From: Gammaproteobacteria bacterium
GTDB taxonomy: Bacteria > Pseudomonadota > Gammaproteobacteria > UBA6429 > Thiohalophilaceae
Reading direction: 5' to 3'
Assembly: GCA_011052165.1 (NCBI GenBank)
Contig: DRJN01000458.1
Location: 1 to 6,145 of the forward strand
Length of the DNA stretch: 6,145 nucleotides
The notes below the pieces were generated by a model. The model made no database searches. It saw only the letters and a program-made list of their open reading frames with translations, and was not told where the DNA came from. Below, piece by piece: positions 6,008-6,145 of the stretch; the stretch's first letter is position 1, and each line of letters begins with the position of its first letter. The translations under genes and the position numbers were made by a program.

Positions 6008-6145
6008 GTTATTAGATAATTTTCTATTTGAAGAGCACTATGAAATACTCCAAGAATGACAATTTCCCGATTCTGTTTTATTACGTAGGTTATCCGGTAA
6101 TGGCCGTAAAGAAGAATCCTTATTTCTTCTTCTGACTCATGTTCA
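6004..6145 (-). CDS. RelE/ParE-family toxin, C-terminal 46 residues, N-terminus outside window
   Basis: Reading inward from the right edge on the minus strand gives 46 open codons followed by TGA (6004-6006). The residues include IRILLYGHYRITYVI, then IVILGVFHSALQIENYL. This is the typical C-terminal beta-sheet pattern of type II RelE/ParE toxins (YRI-Y-hydrophobic, then I-ILGVFH). Such proteins are usually 90-110 residues, so about half is missing. The antitoxin, normally just upstream of the toxin, would lie beyond the window. RelE members cleave mRNA on the ribosome, while ParE members poison gyrase; this fragment does not tell which. Its stop overlaps the TTG start of the rpfE-like gene. 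The family call rests on a short fragment but a characteristic one. Confidence 0.72.
   Translation of the reverse strand, partial: EHESEEEIRILLYGHYRITYVIKQNREIVILGVFHSALQIENYLIT

Overview
The window reads as a block of conserved gammaproteobacterial housekeeping genes, all on the minus strand. In the direction of transcription (right to left) the order is: the tail of a RelE/ParE-type toxin, an RpfE-type protein, recJ, a diheme cytochrome c4, prfB (RF2) and lysS. Base composition is moderate, and the genes match gammaproteobacterial families in length and motifs. The recJ-prfB-lysS order is the one known from E. coli. An rpfE-type gene next to recJ and near prfB/lysS recalls the Xanthomonas rpf region. 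A cytochrome c4 suggests a respiring, possibly chemolithotrophic or environmental gammaproteobacterium. I cannot name the genus.

Right end, about 4946-6145: the last 46 codons of a RelE/ParE-family toxin run in from beyond the window. Its TGA stop overlaps the TTG start of the rpfE-like gene by two bases, so the two are probably translationally coupled. Between the rpfE-like gene and recJ lies a palindromic intergenic repeat (4831-4926) that ends only 15 bases before the recJ start.

Centre, about 2339-4815: recJ (single-strand DNA 5'-3' exonuclease) is followed after 88 bases by an exported diheme cytochrome c4 with its own good ribosome binding site. The cytochrome is an insertion relative to the E. 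coli recJ-prfB order. A weak hairpin overlaps its stop codon, and a TATAAT box then lies before prfB.

Left end, 1-2260: prfB carries the classical programmed +1 frameshift. It starts at GTG 2260 and has an in-frame UGA at codon 26 preceded by an internal Shine-Dalgarno-like AGGGGG. The full product is 366 residues, with SPF and GGQ at the E. coli positions. A second palindromic repeat (1038-1143) separates prfB from lysS, which runs off the left edge after 334 residues.

Functionally the block combines translation (RF2, lysyl-tRNA synthetase), DNA repair (RecJ), periplasmic electron transfer (cytochrome c4), an uncharacterised conserved RpfE-type protein and a fragment of a toxin-antitoxin module. 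I see no CRISPR array, tRNA, rRNA or insertion sequence, and no gene-free stretch longer than about 160 bases. I did not find a wholly new system. The most unusual parts are the two inverted-repeat intergenic elements and the toxin/rpfE overlap.
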